Shown: in pieces, positions 16,876-25,223 of the stretch
Position numbering within the stretch: position 1 is the stretch's first letter
How the letters are laid out: each line of letters begins with the position of its first letter
NCBI GenBank assembly: GCA_910585265.1
Contig: CAJUCA010000004.1
Coordinates: 35,429-99,428, forward strand
Reading direction: 5' to 3'
Source of the DNA: an uncultured Oscillospiraceae bacterium
GTDB taxonomy: Bacteria; Bacillota; Clostridia; Oscillospirales; Oscillospiraceae
DNA: 64,000 nucleotides
Made by a program: the position numbers and the translations under genes
Notes under the pieces: generated by a model
Seen by the model: the letters and a program-made list of their open reading frames with translations, nothing else
Databases searched by the model: none
What the model was told of the DNA's origin: nothing

Positions 16876-18236
16876 ACTTCCACTCCCTGGAATTCCTAAT
16901 ATTCCTTCCGGTGGTGTTCGTTCTCCATTGGGTACTGCCCCACCGCTTTCGCTGGGCGCTGCTGTTGGGGGCCAGCTCGCTGTTTTACTTCTGGTGGAAT
17001 TTTTGGACGGGTTTTCTGCTGGTTGGGGCAACGCTGGTATCCTGGCTGTGCGGGAGGGGCATCGCCCGCTCTCAATCCCCCTATACTAGGCGGGCTCTGC
17101 TGGTCCTGGCCCTTATCACTTGTCTGGGGTGTCTGGCGGTGTTCAAGTACGCCGGCTTTTTCGCTTCCCTGGCAGGGTTGGAGCTGTCCCTGCAAATCAT
17201 CCTGCCGGTGGGCATCTCCTTCTATACGTTTCAAACACTCTCTTACGTTATCGACGTGTACCGGGGCCAGGGGGAGGAATCCCATTTCGGCTATTACGCC
17301 CTGTTCGTCTCCTTCTTTCCCCAGCTGGTGGCGGGACCCATCGAGCGGCCCGGACGCCTATTGCCCCAGCTCAAGGCAGAGCGAACGTTCAGCATGGAAA
17401 ATCTCTCTGCCGGGGGCTGGCTGCTGCTGGAGGGCTATTTCAAAAAGGTGGTCATCGCCGACGGCCTGGCCCCCTTTGTGGACCAGGTATACGCCGCCCC
17501 CGGCGAGGCTCTGGGGCCGGAGATCGTTCTGGCTACTGTGCTGTTCGGCTTGCAAATATACTGCGATTTCTCCGGCTATTCGGGTATCGCCCGTGGCGCG
17601 GCCCAACTGCTGGGGGTGGAGCTGACGGAAAATTTCCGCCGCCCCTATGAGGCGGCTTCTATCCGGGAGTTCTGGCGGCGGTGGCACATCAGCCTCACCA
17701 GCTGGTTCACCGACTACGTGTACATCCCTCTGGGCGGCAACCGGAAGGGCCTGCCCAGGCAGGTGGTCAACCTGCTAGCGGTATTTCTGCTCAGCGGCCT
17801 GTGGCACGGGGCGGGGTGGACCTTTCTGACCTGGGGGCTGATCCACGGCCTGTACCGGGCCGCTGGAGCGGTGTGGGAACACATCCGAGGCATTCCCGAG
17901 AAAGAATGCAGGCCGTGGGCCCATATCCGCACCTTTTTGCTGGTGAGCTTCCCCTGGCTGTTCTTCCGGGCCCCGTCCATGGCAGACGTGCTGACGCTGC
18001 TCTCCCGTCTGCCCACCGGCTGGGGCGGAGCCTTCCCGGCGCTGGCAGGGACCGCTCCTCTGGCCCTGTCCCTTCTCTGCCTGCCTCTGGCGGAACGTTT
18101 GAGCGAACAGCGACATCAACGGAACTGGTATGCCTCCGCGCTGACCGTGTTCTGCGCCGTCACCGCCATTGGAACGGCTTGGCTGGCCCATCTGGCCGGG
18201 GGTGGGAACAACGCCTTCATCTACTTTCAATTCTGA
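16872..18236 (+). CDS. MBOAT O-acyltransferase (AlgI-like)
   Basis: 454 residues from GTG 16872; the start is fixed by the family-typical opening VNFHSLEFLIFLPVVFVLHW. About ten membrane segments. The MBOAT signature SGLWHGAGW carries the invariant histidine H312. AlgI/DltB-type enzymes pass acyl groups (commonly acetyl) across the membrane to a surface polymer with the help of an SGNH partner. Here SGNH-type proteins lie on both sides. A separate alginate or teichoic acid dlt context is absent, so the acceptor is unknown. Confidence 0.93.
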   Translation: MNFHSLEFLIFLPVVFVLHWVLPHRFRWALLLGASSLFYFWWNFWTGFLLVGATLVSWLCGRGIARSQSPYTRRALLVLALITCLGCLAVFKYAGFFASLAGLELSLQIILPVGISFYTFQTLSYVIDVYRGQGEESHFGYYALFVSFFPQLVAGPIERPGRLLPQLKAERTFSMENLSAGGWLLLEGYFKKVVIADGLAPFVDQVYAAPGEALGPEIVLATVLFGLQIYCDFSGYSGIARGAAQLLGVELTENFRRPYEAASIREFWRRWHISLTSWFTDYVYIPLGGNRKGLPRQVVNLLAVFLLSGLWHGAGWTFLTWGLIHGLYRAAGAVWEHIRGIPEKECRPWAHIRTFLLVSFPWLFFRAPSMADVLTLLSRLPTGWGGAFPALAGTAPLALSLLCLPLAERLSEQRHQRNWYASALTVFCAVTAIGTAWLAHLAGGGNNAFIYFQF

Positions 18237-18240
18237 TGCT

Positions 18241-19659
18241 ATGAAGAAAAAAATCATCATTATCATCGTCACCATCGCCCTGTTGCTGTCCATACCGGGG
18301 ACCCTGCTGGTCTGGGGCCTTGCCCTGCCCGCCCAGTACGGCGGCGCCTTCCTGGGTGAGCTGAAGCACAAGGTCCGGATGCTGGAGGTGACCCCCGGCC
18401 CCCGGATCATTCTGGTGGGGGGCAGCGGCGCGGCCTTTGGCGTGGACAGTGCCCTGATGGAGCGGGAGCTGCCGGGGTACTCGGTGGTGAACTTCGGGAT
18501 GTACGCCGCCCTGGGCACCACGGTGATGCTGGACCTGTCCCAGCCCCATATCCGGGAAGGGGATATTGTACTGCTCATCCCGGAGCAGCAGGAGCAGACC
18601 TTGTCAGACTGGTTCGACCCCGCCGTGATGTGGCAGGGTCTGGACGGGGCTTTTGATCTGCTCCGCCTCCTGCCCAAAGACAAGCTGGAGCGGCTGGCGG
18701 GGGCGTTTCCAGCCTTTGCGGGGCAGAAGTTTTCCTGTTTTCTCCAAGGCCAGCCGCTCCAGCCTCAAGGCATATACCGCCGGGATTCCTTCGACGAAAA
18801 GGGAGATATATCTTCCCCGCTGTGCGCCCGAAACGAGATGCCTGGGGGCTTTGACGCCAGCACCCCCATCCGCTTTGACACGGATATGGTGACGGAAGCA
18901 TTTGCCCGGCGGGTGCGGGATTACGCCGAAGCGGTAAAATCGGCGGGGGCTATCCTGTGGTACGCGCCCTGCCCCATGAACGGGGCGGCGGTGGAAAACA
19001 AGGAGGATGTGGACGGTTTTTACGCCTCCCTCCAGGAACGGCTGAGCATTCCCCTCGCTGGGGACCCTCACGATTTCATCCTGGATGCGGGGTGGTTCTA
19101 CGACACCAATTTTCACCCCAATTCCAGCGGGAAAACAGTCTATACCAAGGCATTGATTCGGGCGGTCAAGGCCATGCTGGGGGACAGCTCGCCCACGGAC
19201 ATTCCCTTGCCGGAGATGCCGGAGTTGGCCAGGGCGGTTTCCTGGGTCGGGGATGACAGCGACGGGGCCTGCTTCACCTACGGGGAGGTGTCCGGGACGC
19301 TGGCCGTCACCGGGCTTACCCGGGAGGGGATGGAGCGAACGGCCCTCACTGTGCCCTCTGTTTGGGAGGGAAAGTCGGTGACCGCCATCGGTCCCAGCGC
19401 CTTCAGCGGGGCGGAAAACCTACGGGAAATCACCCTTCAGCTCAATATCGGGACCATTTCCGACGGAGCGTTTGGCGGCTGTGCTGCTCTGGAACGCATT
19501 ATAATACAGTCAGCCCAGCCCTCTGCCTGCCGGGTAGGACAGAGGCTGCTGGAGGGAACCAGCGCAAAAATTTATGTGCCGGTGGAAGCCCTGTCCGCCT
19601 ACCGCACTGATTATTTTTGGTCGGTGTACGGCGGAAGCGTCCGGCCCATGGAAGCGTAA
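18241..19659 (+). CDS. Membrane-anchored SGNH/AlgJ-like protein with C-terminal LRR_5
   Basis: 472 residues starting ATG 18241, four bases after the MBOAT stop. The N-terminal membrane anchor (about 3-25) is followed by an SGNH-like domain with ILVGGSGAAFGVDS (block I) and FYDTNFHPNSSG (Asp/His block). A BspA-type leucine-rich segment (about 370-470, with FSGAENLREI and FGGCAALERI turns) ends the protein. Block I closely resembles that of the lipoprotein at 14847 (G-x-F-G-x-DS followed by VVN-x-G), so the two are probably paralogues with inverted domain order. Inferred role: acyl transfer or deacylation of a surface glycan together with the MBOAT protein. Confidence 0.8.
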   Translation: MKKKIIIIIVTIALLLSIPGTLLVWGLALPAQYGGAFLGELKHKVRMLEVTPGPRIILVGGSGAAFGVDSALMERELPGYSVVNFGMYAALGTTVMLDLSQPHIREGDIVLLIPEQQEQTLSDWFDPAVMWQGLDGAFDLLRLLPKDKLERLAGAFPAFAGQKFSCFLQGQPLQPQGIYRRDSFDEKGDISSPLCARNEMPGGFDASTPIRFDTDMVTEAFARRVRDYAEAVKSAGAILWYAPCPMNGAAVENKEDVDGFYASLQERLSIPLAGDPHDFILDAGWFYDTNFHPNSSGKTVYTKALIRAVKAMLGDSSPTDIPLPEMPELARAVSWVGDDSDGACFTYGEVSGTLAVTGLTREGMERTALTVPSVWEGKSVTAIGPSAFSGAENLREITLQLNIGTISDGAFGGCAALERIIIQSAQPSACRVGQRLLEGTSAKIYVPVEALSAYRTDYFWSVYGGSVRPMEA

Positions 19660-19700
19660 TTTTGGCCGCGAGACGGCTTGCAACAAAAAGGAGGATTTTC

Positions 19701-21167
19701 ATGAAAACAAGACAAGCGTTCAACCCCTATATGCCAAGCTGGGAGTATGTGCCCGACGCCGAGCCCCACATCGTGGACGGCCGGGTGTATGTCTACGGCT
19801 CCCACGACCTGTTCAACGGGATCAACTTCTGCCTGGGGGACTACGTATGCTGGTCCGCCCCGGTGGACGATTTGGGCAATTGGACCTATCACGGCTGCAT
19901 TTTCAAGCGGGAGCAGGACCCCGCCGCCCCCAAGATCCGGGTCAACAACGGCCTGGCTGCCCCGGATATGGTGGTTGGGCCGGACGGGCGGTACTACCTT
20001 TACTATTTCATGGGCGGCACAAAAATGATTTCGGTGGCGGTGTGCGACGAACCGGCGGGGAAATACGAATTTTACGGCTATGTGAAATACAAGGACGGCA
20101 CCCCTATCGGCAAGCGGAACGAGCCCTTCCAGTTTGACCCGGGTTGCCTCATGGATGAGGACGGGCGGCTGTACCTGTACACCGGTTTCGCCTTCGGGGG
20201 CAACCCCATCCTGCTGGACGGCTCCAAGCCCACCACCGAGGGCCCCATGTGGTTCGAGCTGGACCCCAGCGATATGCTCACCGTCATCTCCGGGGACGAG
20301 CTGAACTACCTGGACGTGCTCACCGGGGAGAAGGCCAAGGGCACCCCCTATGAGCCCCAGCCCTTCGGCGAGGCCAGCTCCATGCGGAAGTTCAACGGGA
20401 AATACTACTTTATCTATTCCTCGCTGAACAGCCATAACCTGTGCTGGGCCGTCAGCGACAGGCCCACGGGCGGCTTTGCCTACGGCGGCGTGCTGGTGAG
20501 CTGCGGCGACGTGGGCCTGCCGGGGGTGCCCGACGTAAACCACGCCAGGATGTGTACCGGCAACACCCACGGAAGCCTCATTGAGATCGGCGGGAAGCAT
20601 TACGTGTTCTACCACCGCCACTCCAACCGCAAGCAGTCCTCCCGGCAGGCCTGCGCCGAGCAGATCCGATTTGAGGACGGCAGGTTCTACCAGGCGGAGA
20701 TGACCTCCTGCGGCCTGAACGGGGAGCCGCTGAAGGGCGTGGGGCATTACCCCGCCTACATCGCCTGTAACGTCTACGGTAAGAATGGAACCAAATTCAT
20801 GTCCATGATCAAGTACCGGAAGGGCTTGAACCCTTTCCTGACCCAGAAGGGCGGCGACCGGGAGGAGGGACCGGACCAGTACGTGTCCAACTTCTGCACG
20901 GACTGTACCGTGGGCTTCAAGCACTTCGATCTGCGGGAGACTAGGCAGATCACCGTCCACCTCCAGGGCTACGGCAACAGCTGCGCCGTCACCGTCCGGA
21001 AGGAGGAGCACGGCGAGGTCATCTGCCGCATCCCTGTGGAAACCTGCACCACAGGGAAGGACTTCACCGGCAGGCTGCCGGAGGGGTTGGGCGAAAAAGA
21101 GGCCCTCTATTTCAGTGTGGAGGGCAAAGGGGGCACTTTCGACTTCGTGTCCTTCGATCTGGCATAA
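19701..21167 (+). CDS. Glycoside hydrolase family 43
   Basis: 488 residues from ATG 19701 behind AAAGGAGG. The five-bladed propeller begins FNPYMPSWEYVPDAEPHIVD and continues with VYVYGSHD, APDMVVGPDGRYYLYY and GEASSMRKFNGKYY. These supply the Asp, Asp and Glu expected in GH43. A C-terminal beta-sandwich (about 370-488) follows. There is no signal peptide. Family activities are alpha-L-arabinofuranosidase and beta-xylosidase; which one cannot be decided here. It closes the operon that begins at 7183. Confidence 0.9.
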   Translation: MKTRQAFNPYMPSWEYVPDAEPHIVDGRVYVYGSHDLFNGINFCLGDYVCWSAPVDDLGNWTYHGCIFKREQDPAAPKIRVNNGLAAPDMVVGPDGRYYLYYFMGGTKMISVAVCDEPAGKYEFYGYVKYKDGTPIGKRNEPFQFDPGCLMDEDGRLYLYTGFAFGGNPILLDGSKPTTEGPMWFELDPSDMLTVISGDELNYLDVLTGEKAKGTPYEPQPFGEASSMRKFNGKYYFIYSSLNSHNLCWAVSDRPTGGFAYGGVLVSCGDVGLPGVPDVNHARMCTGNTHGSLIEIGGKHYVFYHRHSNRKQSSRQACAEQIRFEDGRFYQAEMTSCGLNGEPLKGVGHYPAYIACNVYGKNGTKFMSMIKYRKGLNPFLTQKGGDREEGPDQYVSNFCTDCTVGFKHFDLRETRQITVHLQGYGNSCAVTVRKEEHGEVICRIPVETCTTGKDFTGRLPEGLGEKEALYFSVEGKGGTFDFVSFDLA

Positions 21168-21182
21168 GCGCATACGCACGAA

Positions 21183-21213
21183 AGGACCGCCGGGGCACTG
21201 CCCCGGCGGTCCT
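21183..21213. terminator. Bidirectional terminator between GH43 and the convergent GH78-like gene
   Basis: A 13-bp GC-rich stem (AGGACCGCCGGGG / CCCCGGCGGTCCT) with a 5-nt loop lies between two converging stops. It is followed by GTTC rather than a strong T run on the plus strand. Confidence 0.7.
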
Positions 21214-21215
21214 GT

Positions 21216-22781
21216 TCAATCCTGGAAGTATTTGCGAATAAAGTAGGCGGGTGTGCCGCTCCAGGCGTGGCAGAAGCTGTTGATCGCCCGGGAGCCGTAG
21301 GGGGAGGCATAGGGATCCTTGGGGTCGTACAGCTCCCAGAAGGTGTCCGCCCCAGCCCGGACCATCCCGCCCCAGTAGGACTTCATGGCTTCCAGGGCCT
21401 GGTCTTGCAGCCCGTTTTCCATCAGCGCATCGATGAAATAGTGGTACATATAGGGGGTCACCATGGGGATGGCGGGATTTTCCGCCATCAGGCGTTCCAG
21501 AAGGCGGACATTGCCCTCCTGGTCCAGCACACCCGCCAGGGCGAACCACACCTGAGAGGCCCAGGACACCTGTCGCTCTGCTCCGCTGACGAAAAAGCCC
21601 TGCCCCTCGTCCCACAGGTGACGGAGGGCAGCCTGGGAGAGCTCACCGGCGGTCTCCTCCCAGACGCTAGCCTGAGCCTCGTCCCCCGCCCAGCGGGCCA
21701 GCTTGATCCCCTGCTTCAGGGCGTAGATCAGGATGGCGTGGGCCCCGGCCTGCTTGTTCAGCCCCTCGCCCCAGTCCAGGAAGCACCACCAGCCCTCCCG
21801 GTCGGCCACGATGCCGTTTTCGTCCACCTCGTTTAGAGCCAGCTCCAGCTGGCGCCGGGCGGTGGGGAACAGGTCCGCCATCGTTTCCCGGTCCCTGGAG
21901 GCCTCAAAATAGTCGTGGAGGGTGGAGACGAAAAACAGGGCGTAGTCGAACAGGGCGGTATCATCCACCTGGGGGGCGGGTTCCAGGAACAAGCAGGCCC
22001 CCACCCGGCCCTCGTTCTGGGTCAGGCCAGCGAATAGGTACAAACAACGCTTCACCAGACTGTCGCTGCGGAAGGTGACGGAGCTGGTCAGGGCCTGGAG
22101 GCGCAGATCACCCAGCCAGAGCCGCCGGTCCCGCTTGGGGCCGTCCTCAAAGACCAGCTGCATACAGTCGTGCATGGTCTTGAGGGATACCCGGTCCAGC
22201 CGCTCCAGCTCCGGGTCAGATACCTTCAGCGGCGGGACGACGGACCAGTCGGCGGAGGACACGCTTTTGCAAACCACGTTGCTGATCACCACTTTGTATT
22301 TGGCGGATGTATCCAGCACAACGAGCTGCAAATACCGAAAGGCATACCGCCGGGGCAGCTGTACCCGAGCGGGGAGCACATCCACATGGATGACCTCCTC
22401 CTGGAGCCAGGCCCGGCTCACCTCGCCGCTGTAGTCTGAGGTGTTGGCGGCGATCTCATAGGGGACTTCTCCGAACTTGAGTTTCAGATAGGCCGGGGCG
22501 TCGGCGGGACTGCCCACAGGGGTGAGGGTGAAGGACAGGTATCCCACCTGATGGCCGCCGAAGTCCAGGGAAAGGGTGTCATCCCGGCCCATGGGATTGG
22601 AGGCGGTGAAGTTGGGCTCCAGTTCCCGGGCAGCAAAATCCGGGCCGTCCGGCACGATGGCCACCGTCCGGACCGGGGTGATCTCGGTTTCGATGAGGGT
22701 GGGCGTCAATGCCTGGGCCTTTGCCACAAAGTCCGGGTTGACAGTCATCTTGAAATTTTTGATGGCGTTGCTGATGGCCAT
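21216..22781 (-). CDS. GH78-like six-hairpin glycosidase
   Basis: 521 residues from ATG 22781, correctly spaced from TTGGAGGA; an in-frame TTG lies five codons upstream. An N-terminal beta-sandwich (about 1-180) is followed by an (alpha/alpha)6 barrel. The motif EDGPKRDRRLWLGD replaces the classic GH78 DCPQRDERxGWxGD: DxPxRDR-x-x-W-x-GD is kept, but the second acidic residue becomes arginine. This belongs to the shorter rhamnosidase-like branch. It ends convergently with the GH43 gene and is co-directional with the AraC regulator directly upstream. Substrate: probably an L-rhamnoside. Confidence 0.85.
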   Translation of the reverse strand: MAISNAIKNFKMTVNPDFVAKAQALTPTLIETEITPVRTVAIVPDGPDFAARELEPNFTASNPMGRDDTLSLDFGGHQVGYLSFTLTPVGSPADAPAYLKLKFGEVPYEIAANTSDYSGEVSRAWLQEEVIHVDVLPARVQLPRRYAFRYLQLVVLDTSAKYKVVISNVVCKSVSSADWSVVPPLKVSDPELERLDRVSLKTMHDCMQLVFEDGPKRDRRLWLGDLRLQALTSSVTFRSDSLVKRCLYLFAGLTQNEGRVGACLFLEPAPQVDDTALFDYALFFVSTLHDYFEASRDRETMADLFPTARRQLELALNEVDENGIVADREGWWCFLDWGEGLNKQAGAHAILIYALKQGIKLARWAGDEAQASVWEETAGELSQAALRHLWDEGQGFFVSGAERQVSWASQVWFALAGVLDQEGNVRLLERLMAENPAIPMVTPYMYHYFIDALMENGLQDQALEAMKSYWGGMVRAGADTFWELYDPKDPYASPYGSRAINSFCHAWSGTPAYFIRKYFQD

Positions 22782-22800
22782 GGGCGTATCCTCCAATTTG

Positions 22801-23790
22801 TCAGGTGTTCAGGGCCGCGCTCTCCCGGGCCCGGTATTCTTTCGGGGAGCAGCCGTACCGCAGCCGGAAGCGGCGGTAGAAATAACTGCTGTTGTCGTAG
22901 CCGATATAGGCCATGATGGTATCCACCGGTAACGGTGTGTGGGCCAGAAGATAGGCCGCCTGCTGGAGTCTGCGTTGCTGGAGCAGCTCCTTGAAATTGG
23001 AGCCGGTGTATTTTTTCAAGATCCGGCTCAGGGTGTACTCGGCCTGGCCCAGCTGCCGGGACAGCTCGGCCAGACTGCCGTCAGGGTAGCGGTCCTCGAT
23101 GTATTTCAGAGCGGCGAACACCAGGTCCTGGCCGCTGTCCACCTCGCCGCTTTGGCAGATCGCGCCAGCGTACATGGACAGGTTCATAAACAACAGGCCC
23201 AGGCTGGTCTCCAGAACGGTATTGCTCCCGGCTCTGCGGTCCAGAAGGGTCCAAATCATGCTCTCCAGCAGGTTTTCCACCGGGACCAGTCCCTGGGCGC
23301 GGACATAGAGGCAACCCGTGGTCCCCACCGCGCCGGACAGGGAGGCCAGCAGGAAATCCCGCAGCACGTTTTCCCGCTCGATCATGGAGATGGGCCGAGA
23401 GAAGAATTGGGGGAGGATAATGAAATTGACCGCCAGATCCTCCGCCCCGGTGGGCAGGATCTCATGGGACACGTTCTGGTTGAGAAAGAGCAGGTCCCCC
23501 GCCCGCAGGGTGATGGTCTCCTGACGTCCGGCGTGGTCTATGATGTGGGAGGCGCTTCCGGCACACTGGTACACCATCTCCACATAGTTGTGCCGGTGCT
23601 GGGGAAAGCGGGCAAACCGGGTGTGGGGCCGCAGCTCGATGAGCCGCCCCTTTTCCAGCAGCCTGCGGCTGTCCACCACAAAGGCGGCTTGGGAGGTATA
23701 CAGCTCCTGGCGGATACTGCCCCCGCTGTCCAGGATGGCCTGCTCCTCCGGGGTGATTTTCTGGAGAAATTCCAACAGCTCCGGCCGCAT
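22801..23790 (-). CDS. AraC-family transcriptional regulator of the rhamnose locus
   Basis: 329 residues from ATG 23790. A cupin-type sensor domain (about 60-160, with FPQHRHNYVEMVY) is followed by two helix-turn-helix motifs at the C-terminus (about 225-325, ending RYGCSPKEYRARE). This is the RhaS/RhaR/AraC layout. The gene is divergent from rhaB and is followed after about 20 bp by the GH78-like gene, probably in one transcript. Its own promoter overlaps a palindrome at 23807-23829, which suggests autoregulation. The expected inducer is L-rhamnose or a derivative (inference from neighbours). Confidence 0.92.
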   Translation of the reverse strand: MRPELLEFLQKITPEEQAILDSGGSIRQELYTSQAAFVVDSRRLLEKGRLIELRPHTRFARFPQHRHNYVEMVYQCAGSASHIIDHAGRQETITLRAGDLLFLNQNVSHEILPTGAEDLAVNFIILPQFFSRPISMIERENVLRDFLLASLSGAVGTTGCLYVRAQGLVPVENLLESMIWTLLDRRAGSNTVLETSLGLLFMNLSMYAGAICQSGEVDSGQDLVFAALKYIEDRYPDGSLAELSRQLGQAEYTLSRILKKYTGSNFKELLQQRRLQQAAYLLAHTPLPVDTIMAYIGYDNSSYFYRRFRLRYGCSPKEYRARESAALNT

Positions 23791-23806
23791 TCCACATACC
23801 CCCTTT

Positions 23807-23848
23807 TGTGATATTCTGATTATATCACAGGGATGGCATAGATTGCAA
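23807..23848 (-). promoter_or_regulatory. Promoter of the AraC gene with overlapping palindromic operator
   Basis: On the minus strand TTGCAA (23848-23843) and TATAAT (23824-23819) are 18 bp apart, close to consensus. The -10 is embedded in a perfect 8-bp inverted repeat, TGTGATAT / ATATCACA (23807-23829, 7-bp spacer). A protein bound there would block this promoter. Confidence 0.65.
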
Positions 23849-23912
23849 ATAAAGTCCCCATTTTTTTGCGGTCAGGACCTTTTTCTTTTCTCTGAAACCA
23901 GGTATACTGACA

Positions 23913-23918
23913 CTCGAC
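23913..23918 (+). promoter_or_regulatory. Putative -10 of the rhaB operon
   Basis: TATACT lies 25 bp before the rhaB start, with no good -35 (CTCTGA at 23890-23895), consistent with activation by the divergent AraC protein. GGAGGGG precedes the ATG at 23943. Confidence 0.4.
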
Positions 23919-23942
23919 AAGAACAAGACAGGAGGGGATGCT

Positions 23943-25223
23943 ATGAGCGGGCATTATCTGGCAGTGGACATCGGCGCGTCCTCCGGACGGCACATCGTGG
24001 GCTGGCGGGAGGACGGAGAAATCAGGGCAAAAGAGATCTACCGCTTCCCCAACGGGGTGAAGGAGAAAGACGGGCGCCTGATCTGGGACGTGGACGCTCT
24101 ATTTTCCCACGTGAAGGAGGGCATCCGGAAGGCGTTGGACGAGTTCGGACCGCTGGAGAGCCTGTCCATCGACACCTGGGGGTGCGACTACGTGCTCCTG
24201 CGGGGAGACGAGGAGGCGGGGCCCTGCTACGCCTATCGGGACGGCAGGACGGAAGCGGTCATCCCGGCGGTGCATAAAAAGGTCCCCTTTTCGGAGCTGT
24301 ACGCCCATACAGGCTGTCAGTTCCAGCCCTTCAACACCATTTACCAGCTCTGTGATGACCTGCAAAAAGGGCGGTTGGAGGGAGTGACGGACTTCCTCAT
24401 GATGCCGGAATATCTCATGTGGAAGCTCACCGAAACGAAGGCCCGGGAGTACACCAACGCCACCACCACCGGACTGGTGAACGCCAAAACCAGGGAGTTT
24501 GACCTGGAAATCGTCCAAAAGCTGGGCCTGCCGGAAAAACTGTTCCCCAAGTTGAGCCAGCCGGGAACGGCCATCGGGGAGTATGAGGGCGTCAAGGTGG
24601 TGCTGTGCGCCGCCCACGACACCGCCTCCGCCGTGGAGGGCATCCCCATGGAGGGGGAACAGCTCTATATCTCGTCGGGCACCTGGTCGCTGCTGGGGGT
24701 GAAGTCCCCGGTTCCACACACGGATGATAAGAGCCGGGAGGCCAACTGGTCCAACGAGGGCGGGGTGGGTTACATCCGCTACCAGAAGAACATCATGGGG
24801 ATGTGGATCGTCAACCGCCTGCGGGATGAGCTGTGCCCGGACAAGCCCTTCCCGGAGATCGTGGCCGAGGCGGAGGCCAGTTCCTTTGACAGGACCGTGG
24901 ACGCCAACGCCCAGATTTTCTTGGCTCCGGACAGCATGACAGCGGCTTTTGACGAGGCGTTGGACGCCAAGCCGCAAACCATCGGGGACTATTTCCGCTG
25001 TGCCTGCCGCTCCCTGGCCCTGAGCTACCGGGACGCCATCCGGGAGCTGGAGGAGAATACGGGCCGGATCTATGAAAAGCTGTACATCGTGGGCGGCGGA
25101 GCGAAAAACGCGTTTCTCAACCGCCTGACCGAGGAAGCCACAGGCAAAAAAGTGGTGGCCCTGCCCATCGAGGCCACCGCCCTGGGGAATCTCAAAATAC
25201 AAATGGAGGTCTTGCCATGTTAG
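23943..25223 (+). CDS. rhaB: Rhamnulokinase, C-terminally short
   Basis: 426 residues. It phosphorylates L-rhamnulose with ATP to L-rhamnulose-1-phosphate. FGGY-kinase features: N-terminal phosphate loop AVDIGASSGRHIVG, SIDTWGCDYVLL, and the adenosine-site motif YIVGGGAKNAFLNRL. The family is usually about 470-490 residues. Here the protein stops a few residues after IEATALGN, in the text LKIQMEVLPC, exactly where the ribosome site and start of the next gene begin (7-base overlap). The last helices, about 45-60 residues, are therefore missing. Either a deletion fused rhaB to the next gene's leader, or this is a naturally short form. Confidence 0.93.
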   Translation: MSGHYLAVDIGASSGRHIVGWREDGEIRAKEIYRFPNGVKEKDGRLIWDVDALFSHVKEGIRKALDEFGPLESLSIDTWGCDYVLLRGDEEAGPCYAYRDGRTEAVIPAVHKKVPFSELYAHTGCQFQPFNTIYQLCDDLQKGRLEGVTDFLMMPEYLMWKLTETKAREYTNATTTGLVNAKTREFDLEIVQKLGLPEKLFPKLSQPGTAIGEYEGVKVVLCAAHDTASAVEGIPMEGEQLYISSGTWSLLGVKSPVPHTDDKSREANWSNEGGVGYIRYQKNIMGMWIVNRLRDELCPDKPFPEIVAEAEASSFDRTVDANAQIFLAPDSMTAAFDEALDAKPQTIGDYFRCACRSLALSYRDAIRELEENTGRIYEKLYIVGGGAKNAFLNRLTEEATGKKVVALPIEATALGNLKIQMEVLPC

